From Falsiruegeria mediterranea M17 (lineage in GTDB: Bacteria; Pseudomonadota; Alphaproteobacteria; Rhodobacterales; Rhodobacteraceae): 64,000 bases of DNA. The stretch spans positions 124,001 through 188,000 of the forward strand of contig NZ_ONZG01000004.1 in assembly GCF_900302455.1 (NCBI RefSeq), read 5' to 3'. Made by a program: the position numbers and the translations under genes. Positions 20,048-28,949 of this stretch are shown here, piece by piece; the stretch's first letter is position 1, and each line of letters opens with the position of its first letter. A model generated the notes under the pieces. That model saw only the letters and a program-made list of their open reading frames with translations, did no database searches and was not told where the DNA came from.

Positions 20048-20052
20048 AAGAC

Positions 20053-20466
20053 GTGTCAAAACTTACTCTTGGCTCATACCCGCACATGCTCGGGTTCGAG
20101 CAGTTGGAACGCCTTCTGGAACGTTCGGCCAAATCGGGCAACGAAGGGTATCCCCCGTACAACATCGAACAGACCTCGGATTATTCCTATCGCATTACGC
20201 TGGCGGTGGCCGGTTTTGCCGAAGAGGATCTGTCGATCACCATCGAGGACCGTCAACTGGTGATCCGGGGCCGTCAAAGCGACGACAGCGAGGGGCGGGT
20301 TTTCCTGCATCGTGGCATTGCCGCGCGCCAGTTTCAGCGCATGTTTGTACTGGCCGACGGGGTAGAGGTCGGCGAGGCAGTGATGGAAAACGGATTGCTC
20401 CATGTGGATCTGACGCGCGCGCGTCCGGAAACCGTGGTGCAAAAGATCAACATCAAGAAAGGGTAA
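20053..20466 (+). CDS. Hsp20-family small heat shock protein
   Basis: A 137-residue holdase chaperone. The alpha-crystallin domain spans about residues 35-125, with YRITLAVAGFAEEDLSI and the C-terminal strand GLLHVDLTR. I take the GTG start (VSKLTLGSYPHMLGF): it gives the IbpA-like N-terminus GFEQLERLLER, has AAAGGA upstream, and lies downstream of a heat-shock promoter that an earlier ATG would overlap. It is followed three bases later by the DUF1150 gene. Confidence 0.92.
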   Translation: MSKLTLGSYPHMLGFEQLERLLERSAKSGNEGYPPYNIEQTSDYSYRITLAVAGFAEEDLSITIEDRQLVIRGRQSDDSEGRVFLHRGIAARQFQRMFVLADGVEVGEAVMENGLLHVDLTRARPETVVQKINIKKG

Positions 20467-20469
20467 GAG

Positions 20470-20694
20470 ATGGAAACGCCATATGATTTCAATGAAAACG
20501 GCAGCCGTATCGTCTATGTCAAAACCGTAGAGGTTGCTGACCTGCCCGATCAGATCCGGGCCGAGGCCGGGGATCACGAACAGCTTTATGCCGTGCACGA
20601 TGAAGAAGGGCAGCAATTGGCCCTGGTCGCTGACCGCAAGCTGGCCTTCATGTTGGCTCGCGAGCATGATTTTGCGCCGGTTGCCGTGCACTGA
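20470..20694 (+). CDS. DUF1150 family protein
   Basis: A 74-residue acidic protein typical of alphaproteobacteria and usually found behind hsp20, as here (three-base gap). The centre VEVADLPDQIRAEAG and the C-terminal ALVADRKLAFMLAREHDFAP are the conserved parts. No function is established; position suggests a stress-linked partner of the small heat shock protein. The shared terminator follows. Confidence 0.88.
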   Translation: METPYDFNENGSRIVYVKTVEVADLPDQIRAEAGDHEQLYAVHDEEGQQLALVADRKLAFMLAREHDFAPVAVH

Positions 20695-20720
20695 GTGTAA
20701 CGAATTCAGAGAATTTGGTG

Positions 20721-20749
20721 AAAGGCGCAGCATTTTGTTGCGCCTTTTT
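20721..20749 (+). terminator. hsp20-DUF1150 terminator
   Basis: AAAGGCGCA pairs with TGCGCCTTT across a 9-nt loop, followed by Ts. Confidence 0.85.
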
Positions 20750-20834
20750 GGTATCTGGTTTTGCGTGCTTTTGGAGGTGACACTCTGGGATTGAGGGAGT
20801 ACCCCTTGATCCCGATCGCGCCAAAGGGAGGCTG

Positions 20835-21716
20835 ATGATGAGCTGGTTTGAGTTTGACTGGGTGGATGCCTTCACCGATCAGGCCTTTGGCGGCAATGGG
20901 TGTGCTGTGGTGCATGGCGGCGCTCACCTATCCGAAGAGATCTGCACTGCCTATGTGCGCGAGACGTCTTTGGTGGAATGCACATTCACAGGCCCTTCTG
21001 ATGTGGCTGACGTCAAAGTGCGCTATTTCCTGGCCAGCCGTGAGATCCCCTTTGCTGGGCATCCGACAATTGCCACGGTGGCCGCCATGCGATCACGGGG
21101 GATGATCGAGGGCGATGAGTTGGTGCTGGAAACCGGCGCGGGGCTGGTTTCGATCCATCTGAATGGCGGCGAGATCGAGATGACGCAAGTGGCGCCGCAG
21201 TTTGGCGACACGGTGCCGGTCGAATTGGTGGCCCGTACTGTCTCGTTGCCGACCGAAGCGATCGTGGCGCAGCCTCAGATGGTCTCGACCGGCCTGCCGT
21301 TCTGTATCACGGTACTGCGCGATCACGACGCACTGAAACAGGCCAAGTTGAATGTTGATGCGATGCGCAAGATGGCGGCCAGCCAGGGATACGCAGGCAC
21401 CGACATGCTGGAGCCGTTTCTGGTCACCTTGCAGGGCGCAACCGAGGTCGGCGATACGTATTCTCGCCTTTTGATGGCACCTCCCAGTCCGTCTGAGGAT
21501 CCATTCACGGGTTCTGCTACGGGCGCGATGGCCGCTTATCTGTGGCGACATGGATTGATGGAGAAAGAGACATTCACGGCTGAGCAAGGCCATGGGATGG
21601 GGCGCCCTGGTCAGGCCACTGTGACGCGCGTGGGGCCGTCTGACGATATCTCGGGGGTCAAGGTTGCGGGGCTGGGATTTGTCCTGATGCGGGGTCAAGT
21701 GGATCTGCCGGAATGA
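20835..21716 (+). CDS. PhzF-family isomerase/epimerase
   Basis: A 293-residue double-hotdog, diaminopimelate-epimerase-like protein. The catalytic Glu is expected at Glu48 in ETSLVECTF. The GHPTIATVAAM block (near residue 76) and DPFTGSATGAMAAYL (near 223) are the other family signatures. PhzF acts in phenazine synthesis, but no phenazine genes are here, so it is one of the many family members of unknown substrate. GGGAGG precedes two adjacent ATGs. It overlaps the next gene by four bases (ATGA). Confidence 0.88.
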   Translation: MMSWFEFDWVDAFTDQAFGGNGCAVVHGGAHLSEEICTAYVRETSLVECTFTGPSDVADVKVRYFLASREIPFAGHPTIATVAAMRSRGMIEGDELVLETGAGLVSIHLNGGEIEMTQVAPQFGDTVPVELVARTVSLPTEAIVAQPQMVSTGLPFCITVLRDHDALKQAKLNVDAMRKMAASQGYAGTDMLEPFLVTLQGATEVGDTYSRLLMAPPSPSEDPFTGSATGAMAAYLWRHGLMEKETFTAEQGHGMGRPGQATVTRVGPSDDISGVKVAGLGFVLMRGQVDLPE

Positions 21717-22579
21717 GCAACGCAGCAATTGCAATTCTGCCATATGGGATGGGACTTGGACCCAAGCTTGCGTCGGTGTCTGTGACAGAGCTGCTTTGGC
21801 CGCTGGGTTGCCCCGAGCGGCTGAGCGGCAAGACAGTGGGCGATCTGCTGCCCACAGATCACCTGATTGTCTATCCCAAGACGGCCACGCATTTCCGGTT
21901 GCGGCGCGGAACGCGCGCGCAGATTTCGCTGGTCATGGGGGAACCTTCGGTCATTCATGCCAAGCATCTGAAGTTGCTGCGCTTTACCTGGCGCCGGTTC
22001 TTTCGGGTGCTGACGTTTCATGACAGTTTGCTCGGTCATATCCCCAACGCACAGTTCTTTGCCTTTGGCACAACCTGGGTGCCGGAGTGGAAGGAATTGC
22101 CACTCAACAAGACGGCCATGTGTTCGTTGATTGCATCTGCCAAGCGGGACAGCGCGGGGCATCAATTGCGTCATGCCATTGTCGATTGGGTGCGGGACAC
22201 CGATCAGGATGTCCAGATCATGGGGCGCGGCTATACCCCGTTTGATGAGAAGTCAGAGGGGTTGGCGCCTTACCGCTATTCGGTCGTGATCGAGAACGTG
22301 CAGGAAGACAACTACTTTTCGGAAAAGCTGCTGGATGCGGTGTTCTGTAACACGGTGCCGATCTATTGGGGCTGCCCCAATATCGAGCGGTTTGTTGATC
22401 CCACAGGTATCATTCGATGCAACTCCGAGGCCGAGGTGCGCGCCGCCATTGCTGCCATGTCGGTCGAGGATTTCGAGAGCCGGTTGCCCGATCTGAAACG
22501 CCTGCAAGGTGAATTGGAACCCTACGCTGATCTTGAACGTCGCGCGGCGCAGGCCATTCAGGACGCGCTCGCAACCTAA
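21713..22579 (+). CDS. Glycosyltransferase family 10 (fucosyltransferase-like)
   Basis: A 288-residue cytosolic glycosyltransferase. The C-terminal donor domain is clear: YRYSVVIENVQEDNYFSEKL and then VPIYWGCPNIERF (about residues 183-222) correspond to the GDP-fucose-binding block of GT10 alpha-1,3-fucosyltransferases. The N-terminal acceptor domain is divergent and short. No sugar-nucleotide or polysaccharide genes lie beside it, so the acceptor is unknown. Translational coupling to the PhzF-like gene is odd. Donor specificity is inferred only from the family. Confidence 0.8.
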   Translation: MSNAAIAILPYGMGLGPKLASVSVTELLWPLGCPERLSGKTVGDLLPTDHLIVYPKTATHFRLRRGTRAQISLVMGEPSVIHAKHLKLLRFTWRRFFRVLTFHDSLLGHIPNAQFFAFGTTWVPEWKELPLNKTAMCSLIASAKRDSAGHQLRHAIVDWVRDTDQDVQIMGRGYTPFDEKSEGLAPYRYSVVIENVQEDNYFSEKLLDAVFCNTVPIYWGCPNIERFVDPTGIIRCNSEAEVRAAIAAMSVEDFESRLPDLKRLQGELEPYADLERRAAQAIQDALAT

Positions 22580-22587
22580 TTAAGAAA

Positions 22588-22613
22588 AAAGGCCCGCCAG
22601 ATGGCAGGCCTTT
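22588..22613. terminator. Bidirectional terminator
   Basis: AAAGGCCCGCCA and TGGCAGGCCTTT pair with one mismatch; an A-run on the left and Ts on the right serve the convergent GT10 and sat-cysC genes. Confidence 0.85.
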
Positions 22614-22635
22614 CTACGTTTCCAAGTCAGCCGAT

Positions 22636-24351
22636 TTAGGCCGAAACCAAACCCATGCTTTCGAGTTTCAACAACACCTGATGGGCACAGTTGTCGACTT
22701 CGACGTTTTCGGTCTCGACGCTCAGCTCTGGGTTTTCTGGCACGTCATAAGGGTCAGAAATCCCGGTGAATTCCTTGATCTTGCCCTCGCGTGCGAGCTT
22801 GTACAGCCCCTTGCGGTCGCGGCGTTCGCACTCCTCGATCGAGGTCGCAACATGCACCTCGACAAAGGCGCCAAAGGCTTCGACGTCTTCGCGCACGGCG
22901 CGGCGGGTGGTGGCATAGGGCGCGATTGGCGCACAGATGGCGATGCCGCCGTTCTTGGTGATCTCGGACGCAACATATCCGATGCGACGGATGTTGAGGT
23001 CACGATGCTCTTTCGAGAACCCCAGTTCCGAAGACAGGTTCTTACGCACGATATCGCCATCCAGCAGCGTCACAGGACGGCCGCCCATTTCCATCAGCTT
23101 GACCATCAAAGCATTGGCGATGGTCGATTTGCCCGAGCCGGAGAAACCGGTGAAGAAAACAGTGAAACCCTGTTTTGAGCGCGGCGGGCGGGTCTTACGC
23201 AGTTCGGTCACCACTTCGGGGAACGAGAACCACTCGGGGATTTCCAGACCTTCTTGCAGGCGGCGACGCAATTCGGTGCCCGAAATGTTCAGGATGGTGA
23301 CGTCATCCTTGTCGGCGATTTCGTCGTTGGGTTCGTATTGGGCGCGCTCCTGCACATAGACCATGTGCTTGAAGTCGACCATTTCGATGCCCATCTCGTG
23401 CTGATGCTCACGGAACAGATCCTGAGCGTCATAAGGGCCATAGAAATCCTCGCCGGCCGAGTTTTTGCCCGGTCCTGCGTGATCACGGCCCACGATGAAG
23501 TGGGTGCAGCCGTGGTTGGCGCGGATCAGCCCGTGCCAGACTGCCTCGCGCGGACCAGCCATACGCATGGCCAGATTCAGAAGGCTCATACCAGTGGTGG
23601 CGGCAGGGTATTTGTCCAAAACCGCCTCGTAGCAGCGCACGCGGGTAAAATGATCGACGTCGCCCGGCTTGGTCATGCCCACAACCGGGTGGATCAGCAG
23701 GTTGGCCTGCGCTTCCTTGGCGGCGCGAAAGGTCAGTTCCTGGTGCGCACGGTGCAGCGGGTTACGGGTCTGGAACGCCACCACACGGCGCCAGCCGACC
23801 TTGCGGAAAAACGCGCGCAGCTCATTGGGCGTGTCGCGGCGGGCGCGGAAATCATAGTGCACAGGTTGCTGGATGCCGGTGATCGGACCGCCCAAATAGA
23901 CCGGTCCTGCTGTGTTGTGCAGATAGTTGACGGCCGGGTGGGCGTCATCATCAGCACCAAACACTTTTTCAGCTTCGCGAGCCTTGTTCGGGGTCCAGCG
24001 GTCACTGATCGTCATAGTGCCCAGAATGACGCCTTCCTGGTCGCGTAGGGCGATGTCTTCGCCGACCTCAAGCGAAGCCGCAAAGTCTTCGGAGACGTCG
24101 AGCGTGATCGGCATCGGCCAGAGCGTTCCGTCGGCCAGGCGCATGTTTTCGACCACGCCATTGTAATCCTCTTCGCTGAGGAAACCTTTTAGCGGATTGA
24201 ACCCGCCGTTCATAAGCAGTTCCAGATCACAGATCTGGCGCGGGGTCAGATCCCAGCTTTTCAGGTCGGCCGCTTCGACCTTGAGTTTAAGTGCGGAATC
24301 GTAGGAAACGTAGAGTTCCGGAATGGGTGCAAGGTTGCTGTGCATCGTCAT
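22636..24351 (-). CDS. Bifunctional sulfate adenylyltransferase / adenylylsulfate kinase
   Basis: Makes APS from sulfate and ATP and then phosphorylates it to PAPS. The 571-residue fusion has ATP sulfurylase at residues 1 to about 385, with QTRNPLHRAH (194-203) and VGRDHAGPG (288-296), then APS kinase with Walker A GFSGSGKST (402-410). Both active sites look complete. The start MTMHSN has AGAGAG before it; a longer frame adds 15 residues without family sequence. It appears monocistronic. PAPS is also the donor for sulfotransferases such as the one near 45-46.7 kb. Confidence 0.95.
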   Translation of the reverse strand: MTMHSNLAPIPELYVSYDSALKLKVEAADLKSWDLTPRQICDLELLMNGGFNPLKGFLSEEDYNGVVENMRLADGTLWPMPITLDVSEDFAASLEVGEDIALRDQEGVILGTMTISDRWTPNKAREAEKVFGADDDAHPAVNYLHNTAGPVYLGGPITGIQQPVHYDFRARRDTPNELRAFFRKVGWRRVVAFQTRNPLHRAHQELTFRAAKEAQANLLIHPVVGMTKPGDVDHFTRVRCYEAVLDKYPAATTGMSLLNLAMRMAGPREAVWHGLIRANHGCTHFIVGRDHAGPGKNSAGEDFYGPYDAQDLFREHQHEMGIEMVDFKHMVYVQERAQYEPNDEIADKDDVTILNISGTELRRRLQEGLEIPEWFSFPEVVTELRKTRPPRSKQGFTVFFTGFSGSGKSTIANALMVKLMEMGGRPVTLLDGDIVRKNLSSELGFSKEHRDLNIRRIGYVASEITKNGGIAICAPIAPYATTRRAVREDVEAFGAFVEVHVATSIEECERRDRKGLYKLAREGKIKEFTGISDPYDVPENPELSVETENVEVDNCAHQVLLKLESMGLVSA

Positions 24352-24538
24352 TGAAATTCTCTCTTTGAGTCCTGTTCGTATGTGTGAATGCCTCAAAAAC
24401 GGGTACTATCCCCGTGACGCGGGTAAAGTCCATAAGGTCAACACAAACTAAGGACGGTGTGTGATGGAATCGCACATAATGGGAAGAATTCGGGGTGTAT
24501 GCGTTTGAACCCGGATGCCTGTTTGTCAGAACGATGCT

Positions 24539-26236
24539 TCAACGGGGGGCTGTCGTCTGGCCAGAGAACAATTCCGGCAGGTCATCCAGCTCAACAGCGC
24601 GTTTGACCGGCAGGGCGCGCAACGATTCCGAGACCCCCCGCAGCTCAAAGCTCTGCAACTCCAGTGATGTCACATCGACCCCGGCTTCGTTCAGGACGGC
24701 CTCGGACACCAGCAGTTCGACGCCTAATTCCTTGGTCTGCCCCTCCAATCGGCTTGCCGCATTGACGGTGTCGCCGATGATCGTGCGTGGCGCATGTCCG
24801 GCCGAACCGATCTCTCCCAGCACCAGATTGCCCAGGTGCACACCGATCCCGATCCGCACGCTTGGGTCGCCTTCTGTGTCGAGCGTCTGATTGAACGCCT
24901 CTAGCGCGCGACCAACTTCAGCGGCGGCTTTCAAGGCTGCCCTGGCCGAGCTTGGCGTGTCGGTGGTTTCAAAAACGGCCAGCAACCCGTCGCCCAGGTA
25001 TTTGTCCACTGTGCCGCCCGCTTGCACGATGGATGGAACAATCGCGTCAAAGAACCGGTTGAGCAGAAACACCACATCATAAGGCAGTTGTCCGGTGGTG
25101 CGGGCGGTAAAGCCGCGCATGTCCAGAAACAGAATCGCCAGTTGTCGTTCCTGCCCCTGGCTTTTGTGCGCCCGATTGCGTTGCCCGTCGGGGCGGAACA
25201 CCCGGAACACGGTCGCAGGGTTGGTTGGGCGGATCTGACAGGCCAGCCGCGTGTTGGGCGCGGCTTTGACAGCGCGCAGGCTGCGCGCTTCGGCCTCGGA
25301 CGGCGGTTCCAACAGGTCGATGCCTTCTTCAACCACAACGCGGCAGGTGGTGCAGCGCCCCTTGCCACCGCAAAGCGCCGTGTGGGGCACACCGTTGGCT
25401 TGCGACATCTCGAGAAGTGTCATGCCTTTTTCGGATGTGATGCGGGGTCCTTGGACGTATGAGATTCTTACCGACCGGCGGCGCGCTAAAAGCTTGCGGC
25501 CCAGATAGACCGCCGCAGTCAGGCCAAGCAACGACCAGAACACTATTGTTCCTTGTTCTGTCGCCACAAAAAGCGCCTGGAATGTCTCGCGCGACGGCCA
25601 GTTGAAATACTCCATATATTCGGGGCGCAGGTCATTATCGATGAAGATGTCATACATCCGGCGCCCTTCGGTCAGCACCCCGGCCAAACCAAAGGCGGGT
25701 ACCAGAACCGCGGCACCAATCAGATAAGGACTGAACTTTTGCCAAAGGGGATGCAGTCGCAGCCAGAAATGAAGGCCAATGCAGCCGTGAATCCAGACAA
25801 CCAGCATCAGCCCGCTTTGCTTCCAGATCGCCGATGATGGCCACATCAGGATGATGAGATAACTCATTTCGTCATTCACATCGAAAAGCTCGTGGGCATA
25901 CCGCGTCTGTACCAGATGCGCGATCAATTGCAGGGGTATGACCAGACCCAGAACAACCTGCAACGCCTCGCTGATGGGCATCCGCAGGGTTCGGCGCCCG
26001 GCCACCTTGGCCAGAGCCAAACCCGCATGCAGGACCAGCGCTGTATAGAGTACACCGCTACCCACAGGGTTGCGGATGATGCTGCGCATGACTTCCTCCA
26101 TCCCGTCCATCAGGTCGGTCGAGATCAGGCCCATGCCAATGTTGATGAAATGAAAGAAGGCGTAGATGAACAGGATCAGGCCGGTGACGATCCGGGCCCG
26201 CGTCTGCCAATTTCCGCGCCAGAGTGCGCTTGCCAA
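24539..26236 (-). CDS. Membrane / [2Fe-2S] ferredoxin / class III adenylate cyclase fusion
   Basis: A 565-residue three-part protein. Residues 1 to about 250 hold six to seven hydrophobic helices with His29, His70, His107, His150 and His156, suggesting a b-type heme domain (inference). Residues about 258-350 are a plant-type ferredoxin with Cys289, Cys295, Cys298 and Cys333. From about 365 on is a class III cyclase with metal Asp372 (LFLDMRGFT) and Asp416 (KYLGDGL), base-contacting Lys412 and GDTVNAASRLE. It should make cAMP in response to redox or quinone state. The TTG start has GGGAGG six bases upstream; a GTG 36 bases earlier lacks one. Confidence 0.88.
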   Translation of the reverse strand: MASALWRGNWQTRARIVTGLILFIYAFFHFINIGMGLISTDLMDGMEEVMRSIIRNPVGSGVLYTALVLHAGLALAKVAGRRTLRMPISEALQVVLGLVIPLQLIAHLVQTRYAHELFDVNDEMSYLIILMWPSSAIWKQSGLMLVVWIHGCIGLHFWLRLHPLWQKFSPYLIGAAVLVPAFGLAGVLTEGRRMYDIFIDNDLRPEYMEYFNWPSRETFQALFVATEQGTIVFWSLLGLTAAVYLGRKLLARRRSVRISYVQGPRITSEKGMTLLEMSQANGVPHTALCGGKGRCTTCRVVVEEGIDLLEPPSEAEARSLRAVKAAPNTRLACQIRPTNPATVFRVFRPDGQRNRAHKSQGQERQLAILFLDMRGFTARTTGQLPYDVVFLLNRFFDAIVPSIVQAGGTVDKYLGDGLLAVFETTDTPSSARAALKAAAEVGRALEAFNQTLDTEGDPSVRIGIGVHLGNLVLGEIGSAGHAPRTIIGDTVNAASRLEGQTKELGVELLVSEAVLNEAGVDVTSLELQSFELRGVSESLRALPVKRAVELDDLPELFSGQTTAPR

Positions 26237-26333
26237 GGGGGGCCTCCCGAGCTTGCTCCCAACTCGGACCACTGTGACGGCAGGGCCCGAGCGTGGTCAA
26301 GGCGCAGGTGATGTTTGTTTTTGCGTCCGGATC

Positions 26334-26681
26334 TTAGGCTTCAAGACCCCAGCCGTCAGGGGCGAACCCATGTTCAAGCGCGGCCTGGGTCGCGACTTCT
26401 TCGCCGATCCAGATGCTGGAGGCTGACACGACCTGTTCGGGCAGGGTCGCCATCAGATAGGGACCTTCGCCCTCATCGTCTTCGATGTACTGGCAGACAT
26501 AATCCTGGCGGCTGAGCACATCTGCCAGGGGGCGCCAGTCAGCCTCGTCCGAGGTGGGGACGAAAAAGTAATCCACATCCGCCACTTCGGGCAGCCCATG
26601 TTTGGACTGGAGGTCAGCATAAACCGCAAAGGTTTCAGCCTGCTGGGCGGCGAAATCGTGGCTGGCAGTGTTCTGGGACAT
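26334..26681 (-). CDS. RraB-family ribonuclease E inhibitor-like protein
   Basis: A 115-residue acidic protein. The core from residue 20 (VYADLQSKHGLPEVADVDYFF) through WRPLADVLSRQDYVC resembles RraB, which binds RNase E and alters mRNA decay in enterobacteria. The C-terminus ALEHGFAPDGWG is typical of alphaproteobacterial members. It lies between the cyclase and the RES gene, all on one strand with gaps of about 65-100 bases. Confidence 0.75.
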   Translation of the reverse strand: MSQNTASHDFAAQQAETFAVYADLQSKHGLPEVADVDYFFVPTSDEADWRPLADVLSRQDYVCQYIEDDEGEGPYLMATLPEQVVSASSIWIGEEVATQAALEHGFAPDGWGLEA

Positions 26682-26745
26682 TCGGGCCGGTCCTCATATG
26701 TATGCGAGAAAGCTGGCCTATAGGGTTTTGTCCTGTTTGCCTAGG

Positions 26746-27261
26746 TTAATAGTGCGGGTCAAAAGCCTGTGACGGGCCATCTCTTCTGATCTTTGGTCCG
26801 TCCGCAGCGTTCCAGCGAAAGAGTGAAAGATGGGTCAGGTCCGGCCGCGAGCGCGAGGGGGTCAGCAACCCGTCCAGTCCCTGGGCCCGCAACCGGTCGC
26901 CAAGGTGCCACGTGGGTGAAACCTCTCCTTTTGCATGACGCTCTGCCCAGAAAGCATGAATGTCGTCCAACGAGACACTCCAAAGTTCGCGAGCCTGATG
27001 GGACCGAAGGTCGGCGACAGTTGCGTTTTCGACAGCAAATGGAAAAATCGCGCGTGGTGGATCTTGGGGTTGAACATATACCCGTAACGCGACTTGGCAG
27101 CCTTCGGGTGTTTGAGACAGATAAAGCGCTTTTTGACCACTATGATGCCAGCGTCCTCGCGGTGCGCGGGCGGGACTGAGCAGGTCATGCTCTTGCCCCA
27201 GAAAACCCGCCCGCCAAAACCGCCCCTGAATTCGGGCGATGTGGCGGGCGGTGTCTGTCAT
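26746..27261 (-). CDS. RES-domain protein (NAD+-phosphorylase toxin family)
   Basis: A 171-residue protein with the RES pattern: Arg in RFWRAG (residues 14-19), [15 protein letters not shown] (about 35-49) matching the GRWN-x-ALYLS block, Glu in TPEGC, and a Ser/Arg-rich C-terminus. Known RES toxins degrade NAD+ and are paired with an Xre-type antitoxin; none is encoded next to this gene. Instead its start overlaps the trxB stop by four bases (ATGA). The acidic position of the ALAE block is replaced (ALRVY), so the enzyme may be altered. Function is therefore uncertain. Confidence 0.65.
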   Translation of the reverse strand: MTDTARHIARIQGRFWRAGFLGQEHDLLSPARAPRGRWHHSGQKALYLSQTPEGCQVALRVYVQPQDPPRAIFPFAVENATVADLRSHQARELWSVSLDDIHAFWAERHAKGEVSPTWHLGDRLRAQGLDGLLTPSRSRPDLTHLSLFRWNAADGPKIRRDGPSQAFDPHY

Positions 27262-28202
27262 TCCTGTTCGGCCAGGAACCGTTCGGCATCAAGCGCCGCC
27301 ATGCAGCCCATGCCGGCGCTTGTGACGGCTTGGCGATACACGTGGTCGGTCAGGTCGCCGGCGGCAAAAACCCCGGGCACCGACGTGCGTGTGGTGCCGG
27401 GCTCGGTCACCACATAACCGCCCATGTGGGTCTCAAGCGAGTCTTTGACCAGCTCGTTGGCCGGGGCATGGCCGATGGCGATAAAGACGCCCTTGCAGGG
27501 GATGTCGGTGATCTCGCCGGTTTGCACGTTCTTGACCTTGACGCCTTCGACGCCAAGCGGCGCGTCGGTGCCATAGACCTCGTCCAGCTGGTTGAACCAC
27601 AGGGTCTCGATCTTTTCGTTCTTGAACAGGCGGTCCTGCAGGATCTTTTCGGCGCGCAGCTCGTCGCGGCGGTGGATCAGCGTCACTTTGGATGCAAAGT
27701 TCGTGAGGAACAGCGCCTCTTCAACAGCGGTGTTGCCGCCGCCTACAACCACGATCTCTTGTCCGCGATAGAAAAAGCCGTCGCAGGTGGCACAGGCCGA
27801 AACGCCAAAGCCCTTGAATTTCTCTTCGCTCTCCATCCCCAGCCATTTGGCGCGCGCGCCAGTGGCTAGAATGACAGCGTCAGCGGTGTAGACCGAGCCG
27901 CTGTCGCCCTTGGCGGTGAAGGGACGTTTCGACAGGTCCAGATCGGTGATGATGTCGCCGATGATCTCGCACCCCATGGCCTGGGCATGCTCCTGCATCT
28001 TGATCATCAGGTCGGGGCCCTGGACCTCGGTGAAACCGGGGTAGTTCTCGACCTCGGTCGTGGTGGTCAGCTGACCGCCGGGCTCAATACCCTGAACCAG
28101 AATCGGTTCCAGCATGGCGCGGCTGGCATAAACACCAGCGGTGTAGCCTGCAGGCCCTGAACCGATGATCAGAACTTTGGTGTGACGTGTTTCGGCCATC
28201 AT
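27258..28202 (-). CDS. trxB: Thioredoxin-disulfide reductase
   Basis: The 314-residue NADPH-dependent flavoprotein that reduces thioredoxin. The FAD-binding [13 protein letters not shown] (14-26), redox pair CATC (Cys137, Cys140), NADPH-binding [13 protein letters not shown] and the C-terminal FAAGDLTD are intact. GGGGGTC precedes two consecutive ATGs. Divergent from the AsnC/Lrp gene; the RES gene overlaps its 3' end by four bases. Confidence 0.96.
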   Translation of the reverse strand: MMAETRHTKVLIIGSGPAGYTAGVYASRAMLEPILVQGIEPGGQLTTTTEVENYPGFTEVQGPDLMIKMQEHAQAMGCEIIGDIITDLDLSKRPFTAKGDSGSVYTADAVILATGARAKWLGMESEEKFKGFGVSACATCDGFFYRGQEIVVVGGGNTAVEEALFLTNFASKVTLIHRRDELRAEKILQDRLFKNEKIETLWFNQLDEVYGTDAPLGVEGVKVKNVQTGEITDIPCKGVFIAIGHAPANELVKDSLETHMGGYVVTEPGTTRTSVPGVFAAGDLTDHVYRQAVTSAGMGCMAALDAERFLAEQE

Positions 28203-28367
28203 GACCCCCTATGATCTGCTCGAATGCGTGTGATGGCAGCAGCGCCATCCGTCGGGGGATGGATATAGCGACGGCAGGGGGCCTCTTAAACCCCCAAACA
28301 CGCAGGGTTGCAGAACGGCAACGCAAGCGGAGCAAGGCGCCCGCACATAAATTCCGTAGTCGAAAAT

Positions 28368-28380
28368 TATCGTGACGATA
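28368..28380. promoter_or_regulatory. Palindrome between trxB and the lrp-like gene
   Basis: TATCGTGACGATA is a perfect 13-base palindrome upstream of the lrp-like -35 box and about 165 bases before trxB. It could be an operator; no regulator is assigned. Confidence 0.35.
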
Positions 28381-28396
28381 CTGCGGCGAAACATTA

Positions 28397-28424
28397 TTGC
28401 GCCCGCTTGGGGCGCTGCTATAAG
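28397..28424 (+). promoter_or_regulatory. Probable promoter of the lrp-like gene
   Basis: TTGCGC, a 16-base spacer and TATAAG; the transcript start would be about 18 bases before the ATG. Confidence 0.6.
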
Positions 28425-28448
28425 AAACGCAATGTGAGGGAGCTTTTC

Positions 28449-28949
28449 ATGGTCGCAACACGACTGGATCCGATTGATCGCAAGATACTGTCAGAACTGC
28501 AAGCTGACGGGCGGATGACCAATGTGGAATTGGCCAAACGCGTGGGTATATCTGCCCCACCTTGTCTGCGGCGCGTGCGTACGCTTGAAGAGGCGGGTTT
28601 GATCCGAGGCTATCACGCGGACGTGAATGCGCGCGAACTGGGGTTTGAGGTTCAGGTGTTCGCGATGGTCGGTCTGGACAGTCAGGCCGAATCAGAGCTG
28701 GTTGCCTTTGAAGAACGCTGTCGCCAATGGCCGCTGGTGCGCGAGTGCCACATGCTCAATGGCGAAGTGGACTTCATCCTGAAATGCGTGGCACCCGACC
28801 TGAGCAGCTTTCAGAGCTTTCTGACCGGCGAACTGTTGAGCACGCCGAACGTGGCGAGCGTAAAGACCTCGCTTGTCATTCGCGGTGCGAAGGACGAGCC
28901 CGGCGTTCCTTTTGACATCCTTGAGGAGCGTCTGAACCGGACGGCTTGA
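28449..28949 (+). CDS. AsnC/Lrp-family transcriptional regulator
   Basis: A 166-residue regulator. The N-terminal winged helix (LDPIDRKILSELQADGRMTNVELAKRVG region, about residues 6-60) includes the recognition helix SAPPCLRRVRTLEEAGLI; residues 70-155 are the ligand-binding AsnC/RAM domain. The start at MVATRLD is supported by AGGGAG and the promoter just upstream. Targets are unknown; the divergent trxB is one candidate. Confidence 0.92.
   Translation: MVATRLDPIDRKILSELQADGRMTNVELAKRVGISAPPCLRRVRTLEEAGLIRGYHADVNARELGFEVQVFAMVGLDSQAESELVAFEERCRQWPLVRECHMLNGEVDFILKCVAPDLSSFQSFLTGELLSTPNVASVKTSLVIRGAKDEPGVPFDILEERLNRTA

Noticed and set aside
24352..24538. Regulatory leader before sat-cysC
   Set aside because: TTGACC is present on the minus strand near 24450, but no -10 at acceptable spacing and no known riboswitch motif could be found.
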